DNA of 34,377 bases from Oscillospiraceae bacterium (GTDB taxonomy: Bacteria; Bacillota; Clostridia; UMGS1810), in NCBI GenBank assembly GCA_015068985.1, contig SVJL01000007.1, positions 1 to 34,377 on the forward strand, read 5' to 3'. The notes beneath the pieces were generated by a model, which was not told the DNA's origin, did no database searches, and saw nothing but the letters and a program-made list of their open reading frames with translations. Shown here one piece after another: positions 7,772-15,770 of the stretch (position 1 is its first letter; each line of letters opens with the position of its first letter). The translations under genes and the position numbers were made by a program.

Positions 7772-10132
7772 TCACACTTTCAGATACTTTTTGATGTTGG
7801 ATACGCCTGCATATTTGGAAACTACTCCGTTTTCTATGCAAACGAGTGTGGGAGCCTGACGGATTTCAAATTGTTCTGCAAGCTCTTTGTTTTCATTTGC
7901 CAGAATCTTCTCATATACTACACCCTCTTTGTCGAGAATGGAGCATGCAATCTTACAGTTGGGGCAGGTTGCTGTGGTGAAGAGGAAAATGCCATCGGAA
8001 GCATCGACTTTTTCCTGAGTTTTCACTTCAGGAGCAGCTGCCTTTTCGGATTTGTCGAGATGGGATTTGGAAATGTCGTATACTTTTCTTTCGGAATATT
8101 CCTGAGATTTACCATCGTTCCAGTTCTGAACGGGACGATAGTAACCTGTGATACGGCTGTAAACCTCTGTTGTTTCACCGCATTCGGGGCAAGTGAAGGC
8201 TTCGCCTGCGATGTAGCCGTGGTTTTTACATACGGAATATGTGGGAGAAATTGAATAGTATGGCAAAGAGTAGTTTTCTGCAATTTTGCGCACCAAGTTT
8301 GCAGCAGCTTTCCAGTCGGGAAGCTTTTCACCGAGGAATGCATGGAATACTGTGCCTGATGTGTAGAGAGTCTGGAGACCATCCTGAATGTCGAGAGCTG
8401 TGAATACATCTTCTGTGTAGCCAACGGGAAGATGTGAACTGTTGGTGTAGTAAGGAGTATCTTTTTCACCTGCAGTGATGATGCGTGGATAGTGCTTAAG
8501 GTCGTGACGGGCAAGACGATATGCAGTGGATTCGGCAGGTGTAGCTTCGAGGTTATAGAGATCGCCATATTCAACCTGATAGTCGGAAAGTCTTTCACGC
8601 ATATGATTGAGCACTTCTTTGGTGAATTCCTGAGCTTTTTCGTTTGTAAGGTCTTCGCCAAGCCATTTAGCATTGAGACAAGCTTCGTTCATACCAACAA
8701 GACCGATTGTGGAGAAGTGGTTGTCGAAGGTGCCGAGATAGCGTTTTGTGTAAGGGTAAAGACCTGACTCTAAGAGCTTGGAGATAACTGTTCTCTTAAC
8801 CTTTAAGGAACGGGCAGAAATGTCCATCATATGGTCAAGGCGTTTGTAGAATTCCTCTTCGTTTTCGGAAAGGAAAGCGATACGGGGCATATTGATGGTA
8901 ACAACACCAACAGAGCCTGTGGACTCACCGCTACCGAAGAAACCGCCTGATTTTTTACGGAGTTCACGAAGGTCGAGACGGAGACGGCAACACATACTTC
9001 TTACATCGCTTGGTTCCATATCACTGTTGATATAGTTGGAGAAATAAGGTGTACCGTATTTGGAGGTCATCTCGAAGAGAAGACGGTTGTTTTCTGTGTC
9101 GGACCAGTCGAAATCACGAGTGATGGAATATGTGGGGATAGGATACTGGAAGCCTCTGCCGTTGGCATCGCCATCGATCATAATTTCGATGAAGGCTTTA
9201 TTGATAAGATCCATTTCCTTCTGACAGTCTTTATATTTGAAGTCAACTTCCTTGCCGCCAACGATACAGTTGAGTTCTGCAAGGTCATTTGGAACCACCC
9301 AGTCGAGAGTGATGTTGGAAAATGGAGCCTGTGTGCCCCATCTGCTTGGTGTGTTTACGCCGTAGATGAAGGATTCGATGCATTTTTTAACCTGATCGTA
9401 GGAAAGGTTGTCCACCTTAACGAAAGGTGCAAGGTAGGTATCGAATGAAGAGAATGCCTGAGCGCCTGCCCATTCATTCTGCATGATGCCAAGGAAGTTA
9501 ACCATCTGGTTACAGAGTGTGGCAAGATGGCTTGCGGGGGAAGAGGTAATCTTGCCGGGAACACCGCCAAGACCTTCCTGAATAAGCTGTTTTAATGACC
9601 AGCCTGCACAGTAGCCTGTGAGCATGGAAAGGTCATGAATGTGAATATCGGCATTTCTGTGGGCATTGCCGATTTCTTCGTCATAAATCTCGGAGAGCCA
9701 GTAGTTTGCAGTGATGGCACCCGAGTTACTGAGAATGAGACCGCCTACAGAATAAGTAACGGTGGAATTCTCTTTAACACGCCAGTCGTTTATGCGGAGA
9801 TAGTTGTCCACAATTGCTTTATAGTCAACCATAGTGGCGTTGATATTACGGATTTTTTCTCTCTGGCGACGGTAAATGATGTATGCTTTGGCAACATCAT
9901 CATAGCCTGCCTTGATAAGTACAGTTTCGACACTGTCCTGAATGTGTTCTACTTCGATATGATCATTTTCAATTTTTGGTTCAAATTCGGCAGTAACCTT
10001 AAGAGCCAAAAAGTCAATGATATCCTTGTTGTATTGTTTTTGACAAGCATCAAAAGCCTGATATATAGCAGTGCTTATTTTGGAAAGGTCAAAGTCTACA
10101 ATCTTTCCGTCTCTTTTTATTACGTTGTACAT
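7772..10132 (-). CDS. nrdD: Anaerobic ribonucleoside-triphosphate reductase with C-terminal glutaredoxin-like domain
   Basis: This 786-aa class III ribonucleotide reductase makes dNTPs under anaerobic conditions with a glycyl radical. The N-terminal ATP-cone (residues 1-95, starting MYNVIKRDGKIVDF) is the allosteric activity site, followed by the ten-stranded barrel core. A zinc site is formed by C635, H638, C648 and C651, and the glycyl radical is expected at G663 (RITGYYRPVQNWNDGKSQEY). After a charged linker (about 686-712) comes a 74-residue glutaredoxin/NrdH-like domain with redox CPNC (723-726) and the cis-proline motif QAPTL. The fused domain suggests a thiol-driven rather than formate-driven enzyme. 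The start at 10132 was chosen over an in-frame codon 30 bases upstream because AAGGAGG lies directly in front of it. The activating enzyme is upstream and a reductase is downstream. Confidence 0.9.
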   Translation of the reverse strand: MYNVIKRDGKIVDFDLSKISTAIYQAFDACQKQYNKDIIDFLALKVTAEFEPKIENDHIEVEHIQDSVETVLIKAGYDDVAKAYIIYRRQREKIRNINATMVDYKAIVDNYLRINDWRVKENSTVTYSVGGLILSNSGAITANYWLSEIYDEEIGNAHRNADIHIHDLSMLTGYCAGWSLKQLIQEGLGGVPGKITSSPASHLATLCNQMVNFLGIMQNEWAGAQAFSSFDTYLAPFVKVDNLSYDQVKKCIESFIYGVNTPSRWGTQAPFSNITLDWVVPNDLAELNCIVGGKEVDFKYKDCQKEMDLINKAFIEIMIDGDANGRGFQYPIPTYSITRDFDWSDTENNRLLFEMTSKYGTPYFSNYINSDMEPSDVRSMCCRLRLDLRELRKKSGGFFGSGESTGSVGVVTINMPRIAFLSENEEEFYKRLDHMMDISARSLKVKRTVISKLLESGLYPYTKRYLGTFDNHFSTIGLVGMNEACLNAKWLGEDLTNEKAQEFTKEVLNHMRERLSDYQVEYGDLYNLEATPAESTAYRLARHDLKHYPRIITAGEKDTPYYTNSSHLPVGYTEDVFTALDIQDGLQTLYTSGTVFHAFLGEKLPDWKAAANLVRKIAENYSLPYYSISPTYSVCKNHGYIAGEAFTCPECGETTEVYSRITGYYRPVQNWNDGKSQEYSERKVYDISKSHLDKSEKAAAPEVKTQEKVDASDGIFLFTTATCPNCKIACSILDKEGVVYEKILANENKELAEQFEIRQAPTLVCIENGVVSKYAGVSNIKKYLKV

Positions 10133-10162
10133 ACGACAACCTCCTTGCAGTGAATTAATCAC

Positions 10163-10191
10163 ATTGTACCATATATATTGTGGCTTGTCAA
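10163..10191 (-). promoter_or_regulatory. nrdD promoter
   Basis: TTGACA (10186-10191), a 17-bp spacer and TACAAT (10163-10168) lie between nrdG and nrdD, so nrdD and the flavoprotein gene can be transcribed independently of nrdG. Expected transcription start is near 10156, giving a leader of about 24 nt. The spacer is occupied by an NrdR-like box. Confidence 0.75.
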
Positions 10192-10215
10192 GTTAAAAAA
10201 CACAATATATTGAAT
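10168..10215 (-). promoter_or_regulatory. Tandem NrdR-like operator boxes
   Basis: Two 16-bp near-palindromes match the NrdR-box pattern acaCwATATATwGtgt: 10168-10183 (ACCATATATATTGTGG on the plus strand) and 10200-10215 (ACACAATATATTGAAT). Their starts are 32 bp apart, about three helical turns, as is usual for NrdR sites. The first lies between the -35 and -10 of the nrdD promoter and the second just upstream of the -35, ending next to the nrdG stop codon. This layout fits repression by NrdR when dATP is abundant. No nrdR gene is in the window. Confidence 0.75.
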
Positions 10216-10216
10216 T

Positions 10217-10894
10217 TTATCTAATCTTAACAAATTTCACATTGTCGCGAGCACCAAGTGCCATTTCTTCTAGGGTTTCAGGGCTTACGGGTGTCATACC
10301 ACCAGCCAAAATGTTACCCGAATCCACGAAATTTTGTACGAAATACCTTTTTGCTCCTGAAATCCATTTTGAAATCGACACTATATCTTGTGGTGTGTGA
10401 AGTTCGTTTGTGACAGTGGTACGGAATTCATAGTCAACATCTGATGAAAGAAGAAAATCTATGCTTTCCTGAACTTTATCAAGATTTGTCTTTGCACCTG
10501 CGGTGATGTCATATTTTTCAGGTGTGTTTTTTATATCCATGGCAACATAGTCGACAAGCGATGCGTTTACAAGTTCTTTAAGCCGTTCCGGGAAAGTGCC
10601 GTTGGTGTCGACCTTTACATCGTAACCAAGCTCTTTGACTTTTTTTAAAAACTCCCCTATTCCCTGATGCATCAGCGGTTCTCCGCCGGTGACGGACACA
10701 CCGTCTAAAACACCCTTTCGCTTTTTGAGATAGTCTAAAATCTCATCTTCAGTAATTTGTTCGGCACAGTTTTCTACCAAAAACGAATTATGACAGAAAG
10801 GGCAACGGAAATTACAACCCTTTGTAAAGACAATGCAAGCAACATGTGAAGGATAATCAAGCACAGTTAATTTTTGAAAACCACCAAAATCCAT
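10217..10894 (-). CDS. nrdG: Anaerobic ribonucleotide reductase activating enzyme (radical SAM)
   Basis: This 225-aa radical SAM protein generates the glycyl radical on NrdD using S-adenosylmethionine and a 4Fe-4S cluster. The cluster-binding C27-x3-C31-x2-C34 (CNFRCPFC) is present, together with the SAM-binding VTGGEP motif (about 69-74) and DTNG further on. The opening MDFGGFQKLTVLDYPS is typical of the clostridial NrdG2/PflA-like subgroup. The gene lies upstream of nrdD, the reverse of the common nrdD-nrdG order, and is separated from it by a promoter with NrdR-like boxes. GGAGGT sits in front of the start. An inverted repeat lies further upstream. Confidence 0.9.
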   Translation of the reverse strand: MDFGGFQKLTVLDYPSHVACIVFTKGCNFRCPFCHNSFLVENCAEQITEDEILDYLKKRKGVLDGVSVTGGEPLMHQGIGEFLKKVKELGYDVKVDTNGTFPERLKELVNASLVDYVAMDIKNTPEKYDITAGAKTNLDKVQESIDFLLSSDVDYEFRTTVTNELHTPQDIVSISKWISGAKRYFVQNFVDSGNILAGGMTPVSPETLEEMALGARDNVKFVKIR

Positions 10895-10911
10895 AATGAC
10901 CTCCGCTTTTT

Positions 10912-10957
10912 ATGTTATAATAATTTTTTGCAGTTAAAAAATCTATACTTATAACAT
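10912..10957. promoter_or_regulatory. Inverted repeat upstream of nrdG
   Basis: Perfect 9-bp arms ATGTTATAA (10912-10920) and TTATAACAT (10949-10957) flank an A/T-rich 28-base centre. It lies between the symporter gene and nrdG, where the nrdG promoter is expected, and does not match the NrdR-box pattern. It could be an operator or a leader hairpin. Confidence 0.35.
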
Positions 10958-10979
10958 ATATCATTTGGAGATCAAAGTC

Positions 10980-11014
10980 AATAAGAAAAAGCCATAGAAG
11001 CAAAATGCTTTCTA
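10980..11014 (-). terminator. Rho-independent terminator after the symporter gene
   Basis: On the minus strand TAGAAAGC, a short T-rich loop and GCTTCTA form a stem (one bulged base) that overlaps the symporter stop codon. It is followed by TGGCTTTTTCTT. Confidence 0.5.
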
Positions 11015-12775
11015 CAGCTTTATTTTTTCTTCATATACTGACAATATCGGTTTAAGCGGTTTAGCTTTGATTTTGCGATTTACATAGTTTTCTGTTATCT
11101 TAAAAACAGTCGGACACAAAAGAACCAGCGCCAAAAGATTCGGGACTGCCATAAAACCATTAAAAATATCGGAAAGATTCCATACAAGGTCAAGTTTTAC
11201 ATTGGCACCCAGAAAGGTGCAAAGTGAAAATATGGTTTTATAAACAAATCCCGACGAGCCTTTGAATAGATATTGCCATGCTTTAAGTCCGTAAAACGAC
11301 CACCCGACTATGCTCGAAAATGCAAAAAGAAAAATGGCAACGGCTAAAATCCTTACTGCAAAAGGTCCGAATTTTTGTGTAAAAGCAAGTGAAACAAGCG
11401 AAGCTCCCTCTATCTTTTCAAGCTTTACGGCGTTTATGGGGGCATTTTTATCTTTTGTTTCTTTGCCATCGGCATCAAGTGAAATACCCCTTACTGTCAT
11501 TACATTGGTGTGAGTATTGCGGGTGGGTGAAAGGTTTTCCTTTTTTATATATACATCAAAAGGAATACCTGACTCAGGAGAAACCGTGTACCGTTCAGCT
11601 TGATCATCACAAGCGCGGGATGCGACATACTGTGCGGAAAGCGATGAATCTACAAGATATAATTCCTGAGCTTTTTTATCATTACTTATGTTCACAATTA
11701 TCGCATCTTTAGTTATGCCGTTCAAAGCTTTTTCCAATGATACAGCAGGACAAACTGTCGACAAAAGCACGAAAGCAGTGAGGGTGCAAATTATCATGGT
11801 ATCGAAAAACACAACAAATATACCTACCATACCCTGAACACAAGGCTCTTTTGTACCCGATGAAGAATGAGCAAAAACTGCCGAACCAAGACCTGCCTCG
11901 TGGGAGCAAAGACCACGCCTGAATCCGACAGAAACAGCGCGTTTTACTAAAACGCCTCCCCCTGCTCCAGCAACAGAATCAAGAGAAAAAGCCGAAGAAA
12001 ATATGATTTTAAGCACATGAGTAATCTGTTCATGGTTAGAAAAAATTATCCAAAGAGAGCAAAACATATAAAATATTGCCATGGGTGGAACAAGTTTTTC
12101 TGTTGTACGGCCTATCCTGTTTGTGCCACCTATAATGATAATGATTACCCCGATGGCAATTGTTGTGCCGATTTTCAGTGACGAAAAGCCGAAAGTTGAT
12201 TCAAAAGCCATCGATATGGAATTGGCCTGAGCCATATTGCCCATACCAAAAGACACAAGAATGCAACAGATGCAGAATAAAACTGCAAGTGCATTTGAAA
12301 ACCATTTAAAAAATCTGCTCTTAGGAAAACTTTCGCGAATGTAATACATAGGTCCGCCATCGAACTTGCCGTCTGTAATTTTGCATCGATAATATATACC
12401 GAGCACATTTTCAGAATACGCCGTCATCATGCCAAAAAACGCCGACACCCACATCCAGAAAACAGCACCCGGACCACCCATAGCAATAGCGGTGGCTGTG
12501 CCTGTTATATTGCCTGTGCCTATGGTTGACGCAAGGGCAGTACACAGAGCCTGAAAGCGTGAAAGTCCTTCTTTTTGTGAGGATGGCACACTTTTAGAAA
12601 AAATAGTGCCTATGGAGGATTTCAGCCAATGAAAGAGATGAGAAATTTGAAAAAACTTTGTGCCGATTGTCATAAGTATACCAACGCCTAAAAGAAGAGC
12701 TATCATCGGCACTGACCATACAGCATCGCCAAGACAGGCACAAAAGCTGTTTAAACCGTCAAAAAATGTGTTCAT
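11012..12775 (-). CDS. Alanine/glycine:cation symporter (AGCS family) with an internal insertion
   Basis: This 587-aa polytopic membrane protein imports small amino acids with sodium or protons. AGCS signatures are clear: the first helix (about 20-38), ALASTIGTGNITGTATAIAMGGPGAVFWMWV (81-110, given here as two adjoining motifs around TIGTGNI and GGPGAVFW), FDGGPMYYI (138-146) and SHEAGLGSAVFAHSSS (291-306). Family members are usually 450-500 aa. The extra length is a hydrophilic insertion of about 110 residues (about 347-458) between the helix ending LLSTVCP and the next helix starting near residue 470, predicted to face one side of the membrane. No strong ribosome binding site precedes the start, and the sipL stop is only 17 bp upstream, so translation may depend on sipL. 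Confidence 0.85.
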   Translation of the reverse strand: MNTFFDGLNSFCACLGDAVWSVPMIALLLGVGILMTIGTKFFQISHLFHWLKSSIGTIFSKSVPSSQKEGLSRFQALCTALASTIGTGNITGTATAIAMGGPGAVFWMWVSAFFGMMTAYSENVLGIYYRCKITDGKFDGGPMYYIRESFPKSRFFKWFSNALAVLFCICCILVSFGMGNMAQANSISMAFESTFGFSSLKIGTTIAIGVIIIIIGGTNRIGRTTEKLVPPMAIFYMFCSLWIIFSNHEQITHVLKIIFSSAFSLDSVAGAGGGVLVKRAVSVGFRRGLCSHEAGLGSAVFAHSSSGTKEPCVQGMVGIFVVFFDTMIICTLTAFVLLSTVCPAVSLEKALNGITKDAIIVNISNDKKAQELYLVDSSLSAQYVASRACDDQAERYTVSPESGIPFDVYIKKENLSPTRNTHTNVMTVRGISLDADGKETKDKNAPINAVKLEKIEGASLVSLAFTQKFGPFAVRILAVAIFLFAFSSIVGWSFYGLKAWQYLFKGSSGFVYKTIFSLCTFLGANVKLDLVWNLSDIFNGFMAVPNLLALVLLCPTVFKITENYVNRKIKAKPLKPILSVYEEKIKL

Positions 12776-12792
12776 ATACAGAGTTTAATCAA

Positions 12793-14334
12793 TCAGCTTT
12801 TTTGTCTTTTCGGAATTAAAACAGGCTTATCACCCAAGGTAGAACAGGAAGGGTCGAGCGAATTGATTTTTATTATTTCCTCGCATGTGGTGTTATATTT
12901 TTTTGCCACAGCCCAAATATCGGTACCCTTTGTCGGATAAAAAACAACTATACCTGCCTGAGAGTTTTTCCGAATCGGAGTGGTCTGATCCACACTGAAA
13001 TCAGTAATGATATTTACTTCTTCCATAAGGGTCAGTTTTGCATTTGCTTTTACAACAACACGGGTTTGTATTTCCCTTGAAGATGCAAGAGCAAAGCTAT
13101 GGCTTACTAAGCTTACAAATGCATCGATTGAAGAGTTTAAATCTTTTGACAGACAGGGAATCTGCATTTCAAACGGAGTGGTATGTTTTTTGCGGTTAAG
13201 GCAATTCTCCTCATCGGTATAGATAACGACATTTTCAACATTACCTTTAAGATTGATACAGGTTTCATCTTTATTTACCGACAAACATGAAACCATAGCA
13301 TCCATATAATGTATTTTAGAAATCTGTGCATCTGAATTTGAAAGTGATATGGTATCTTTAACTGTTGTTTCAAAAGGATTGCATTTTTCTATGTGAAGAA
13401 GATGTACCTTTCGGCTTTTCACATTATAGCTATAGTCTGGGCTGTAAATATCGGAAGCGAAAATAAAGTCTTTGTTTTCATAGGCAGAAAGGTTACCTTT
13501 CAGTTTGAAATCTACATCCAGTCTTACCCCTGAATCTGATGGCACAGTACTGCAGGAGGAATCTGCAACCTCAAAACTTGAAATGACAGACTGCTGTGCC
13601 TGCATTGCATTGATATCAACTATTTCTGTAAAGGCTGATTCTGTTTCATATGTAGAAATTTCACCGTCGGACGAATAAAAAACGGAAATGTTGGCGTTGC
13701 CTTTTACTATAGCTTTATTATTGACGGTTTTTATATCGGAGACATCGGGACGAATGTCGATGTCAAAAATTTCGCAATTGTCTTCTGTCACCGGAAGAGT
13801 AAGGCTGTCGGACAAATTAATTTCAAAATTTTCTGAAGCTACGAGAATGTCAAAATTGTATTCTTTCGATTTTGACGGAATGTCAGAGTTTTCGCCGGTA
13901 CCGCTTATGGCATCTATATCCGACCCTCTATACGCATCAACACAAAGGTCAAGAGTGGCACCTACTGAAAGTTTTCTTGAATTTCTGACATCAAAGCTTG
14001 TGTCTGAGACATTGCATAAGCTCCTGGGGACGGTGTTTTCATCAGCACCCGGCATATCAGCCTGGTGATTAAAGGGAAGAGAGTATTCGATAGAATAAAT
14101 CTTATTCATATCACCCTCACCCACATAAAGTATGGTAAATTTTGTTTTGCCCGAAAAGATAACCTTGTCCTTTCTCATATAACACTCATTCACATCGGCT
14201 AAGGCTTTGACATTTAAAACTCTCACGATGTCGGGACGGGTGTCGGGAACGATTACATCGGCTTCGAGATTTGTCTTTGTTCTGAGTGTCTTTTTATACT
14301 CACATACGGAAACGGGGCTTTTGGTAAACTCCAT
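12793..14334 (-). CDS. sipL: SipL-type spore morphogenesis protein (DUF3794 + LysM)
   Basis: This 513-aa protein is composed of DUF3794/SPOCS-type beta-rich repeats over about residues 1-455 and a C-terminal LysM domain (about 463-513: TKGTDIWAVAKKYNTTCEEI then INSLDP and PVLIPKR). That architecture is SipL, the clostridial partner of SpoIVA that localises coat assembly at the forespore surface through its LysM domain. The N-terminal ADVIVPDTRPDIVRVL segment is a strong DUF3794 marker. The start has GAAGGGATG at good distance. A sigma-E-like promoter is visible upstream, fitting mother-cell expression. The gene follows the rplT terminator and is directly followed by an amino-acid symporter. 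Confidence 0.85.
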   Translation of the reverse strand: MEFTKSPVSVCEYKKTLRTKTNLEADVIVPDTRPDIVRVLNVKALADVNECYMRKDKVIFSGKTKFTILYVGEGDMNKIYSIEYSLPFNHQADMPGADENTVPRSLCNVSDTSFDVRNSRKLSVGATLDLCVDAYRGSDIDAISGTGENSDIPSKSKEYNFDILVASENFEINLSDSLTLPVTEDNCEIFDIDIRPDVSDIKTVNNKAIVKGNANISVFYSSDGEISTYETESAFTEIVDINAMQAQQSVISSFEVADSSCSTVPSDSGVRLDVDFKLKGNLSAYENKDFIFASDIYSPDYSYNVKSRKVHLLHIEKCNPFETTVKDTISLSNSDAQISKIHYMDAMVSCLSVNKDETCINLKGNVENVVIYTDEENCLNRKKHTTPFEMQIPCLSKDLNSSIDAFVSLVSHSFALASSREIQTRVVVKANAKLTLMEEVNIITDFSVDQTTPIRKNSQAGIVVFYPTKGTDIWAVAKKYNTTCEEIIKINSLDPSCSTLGDKPVLIPKRQKS

Positions 14335-14369
14335 AACTGTTCATCCCTTCATTATTATAATGTTTATAC

Positions 14370-14398
14370 AATATATGAAGAGAAAAATGAAAAAATAC
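14370..14398 (-). promoter_or_regulatory. Candidate sigma-E promoter of sipL
   Basis: GTATTTT (14392-14398) and CATATATT (14370-14377), 14 bp apart, resemble the sigma-E pattern (-35 ATATT-like, -10 CATAcaaT). A TATAAT closer to the gene has no good -35 partner, which favours a sporulation sigma factor. The assignment is by pattern only. Confidence 0.4.
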
Positions 14399-14430
14399 CA
14401 CACTTTGTATTCAAAGCATGGCATATACAA

Positions 14431-14468
14431 AAAGTGCAATCATCCAAAAGTTTTGAATGATTGCACTT
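14431..14468 (-). terminator. Terminator of the infC-rpmI-rplT operon
   Basis: A 12-bp perfect stem (AAGTGCAATCAT pairing with ATGATTGCACTT) with a partly paired 13-base loop lies 11 bp after the rplT stop. It is followed on the minus strand by a short T run. Confidence 0.85.
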
Positions 14469-14479
14469 AAAGTTTAAAA

Positions 14480-14836
14480 TTATTTGAGAGCTGCTTTTGC
14501 TGTTTCAACAAGCTGTGTGAAAGCAGCGGGATCTGCGATAGCAATTTCGGAGAGCATCTTTCTGTTGATGTCTACGCCTGCTTTTTTAAGACCGTTCATA
14601 AACTGAGAATAGTTGATTCCGTTGAGCTTTGCAGCTGCACTGATTCTGGTGATCCAGAGTCTTCTGAAATCTCTCTTTCTCTGTTTTCTGCCGATGTATG
14701 CATATACAAGTGATTTCATTACTGCCTGTTTAGCAGTTCTGAAAAGTTTACTTTTTGCGCCTCTATAACCTTTTGCAAGTTTTAAAACTCTTTTACGTCT
14801 TTTTCTTGTAGCCATAGCGCCTTTAACTCTAGCCAT
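14480..14836 (-). CDS. rplT: 50S ribosomal protein L20
   Basis: This 118-aa basic protein begins [20 protein letters not shown] and matches L20 at full normal length, including the [14 protein letters not shown] segment (about 57-70) that contacts 23S rRNA. L20 binds early in 50S assembly and in Bacillus represses its own operon through the infC leader. GGAGGCG precedes the start. It is the last gene of the infC-rpmI-rplT operon and is followed by a strong terminator. Confidence 0.98.
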   Translation of the reverse strand: MARVKGAMATRKRRKRVLKLAKGYRGAKSKLFRTAKQAVMKSLVYAYIGRKQRKRDFRRLWITRISAAAKLNGINYSQFMNGLKKAGVDINRKMLSEIAIADPAAFTQLVETAKAALK

Positions 14837-14856
14837 TTTAAAACGCCTCCTCTATA

Positions 14857-15054
14857 TTATTTATACAATATCAGTCTCTTGATTGTTGCTGCATTTGCAC
14901 TTGCTGCATATGTGTGCTTTCTTAAAGCTCTCTTTCTCTTTGTGGATTTTTTAGTAAGAATGTGTCTTCTGAAAGCTTGGTTTTTCTTAACCTTTCCGTT
15001 TTTGGTAAGACCGAATCTTTTTGCCGCACCTCTATGAGTTTTGATTTTAGGCAT
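14857..15054 (-). CDS. rpmI: 50S ribosomal protein L35
   Basis: This 65-aa, highly basic protein starts [20 protein letters not shown], the L35 signature, and contains [18 protein letters not shown]. It has normal length. It lies 20 bp upstream of rplT and about 45 bp after infC, the standard bacterial order. GGAAGGAG precedes the start. Confidence 0.98.
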   Translation of the reverse strand: MPKIKTHRGAAKRFGLTKNGKVKKNQAFRRHILTKKSTKRKRALRKHTYAASANAATIKRLILYK

Positions 15055-15099
15055 TCTGTTTACACTCCTTCCAAGTATTTTGAATACATACGTTTTTAA

Positions 15100-15609
15100 T
15101 TATTTCGGTGCTACTGTCATAGCCATGTTTCTGCCTTCGAGCTTTGCGGGCTTCTCAACCGAGCCAACCTCGGAGATAGCATCTGCAAATTTTGCAAGAA
15201 GCTCATTGCCGAGCTGAGTGTGGTGAAGCTCTCTGCCCCTGAAGCGAACCGTGATTTTGACTTTGTCACCCGAACTTAAGAACTTTTTGGTGTGATTAAC
15301 CTTAGTATCAAAATCGTGAACATCGATTGAAGGACTCATTTTGATTTCCTTGATGCTAACGGTTTTCTGATTTTTTCTGGCTTCCTTTTCTCTTTTTGCC
15401 AACTCAAAGCGATATTTGCCATAATCCATTATTTTGCAAACGGGGGGCTTAGCCTGAGGAGCAATCTTAACAAGATCCATACCTCTTTCTTCAGCCTTGT
15501 TCATAGCAAAGTCGAGACTGACAACGTCGAGCTGAGTGCCGTCGTGATCGATTAATCTGACCTCTTTGTCTTTGATTTCTTCATTAATCAACAATTCTTT
15601 GTTACTGAT
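15100..15609 (-). CDS. infC: Translation initiation factor IF-3, apparent AUC start
   Basis: IF-3 binds the 30S subunit, prevents premature 50S joining and enforces start-codon fidelity. The N-terminal domain (LLINEEIKDKEVRLID), the PVCKIMDYGKYRFE linker region and the C-terminal KEIKMSPSIDVHDFDTK and RFRGRELHH segments are typical. From the AUC at 15609 the protein is 169 aa. This start was chosen because GGAGGTG ends seven bases upstream, and because the resulting N-terminus (M)SNKELLINEE aligns with Bacillus MSKDFIINE. The first conventional start, a TTG at 15594, lies too far from that site. A non-AUG start is a known route for IF-3 autoregulation. It is the first gene of infC-rpmI-rplT. 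Confidence 0.93.
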   Translation of the reverse strand: MSNKELLINEEIKDKEVRLIDHDGTQLDVVSLDFAMNKAEERGMDLVKIAPQAKPPVCKIMDYGKYRFELAKREKEARKNQKTVSIKEIKMSPSIDVHDFDTKVNHTKKFLSSGDKVKITVRFRGRELHHTQLGNELLAKFADAISEVGSVEKPAKLEGRNMAMTVAPK

Positions 15610-15765
15610 GACAAAACACCTCCATAAATTTTTAGCAGTCGCAGATTTCGCACAAAAAAATTAAGTGGGCGAAATCCACCCACTTATACATTGCAAGAAT
15701 AAGTATTAACCTTACTGATACCTTTAAACCGTAAGGTGAGAGGTGGACCTCTGCTTTGCTTTACC
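15610..15765 (-). promoter_or_regulatory. infC operon leader with transcription attenuator (L20-leader type)
   Basis: The ~155-nt leader holds a perfect AGAGGT-CC-ACCTCT hairpin (on the minus strand), a CCTTAC...GTAAGG stem, and an intrinsic terminator (15663-15685: nine pairs including one G-U, then a run of seven T). The upstream ACTTAT can instead pair with ATAAGT at the foot of the terminator, giving mutually exclusive structures. This matches the layout of Firmicute L20 leaders, where excess L20 promotes termination. Binding of L20 here is inferred. Confidence 0.75.
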
Positions 15766-15770
15766 AGGAT

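Noticed and set aside
10133-10162. Upstream in-frame start for nrdD adding ten residues
   Set aside because: The AAGGAGG ribosome binding site lies inside this stretch and points to the downstream ATG.
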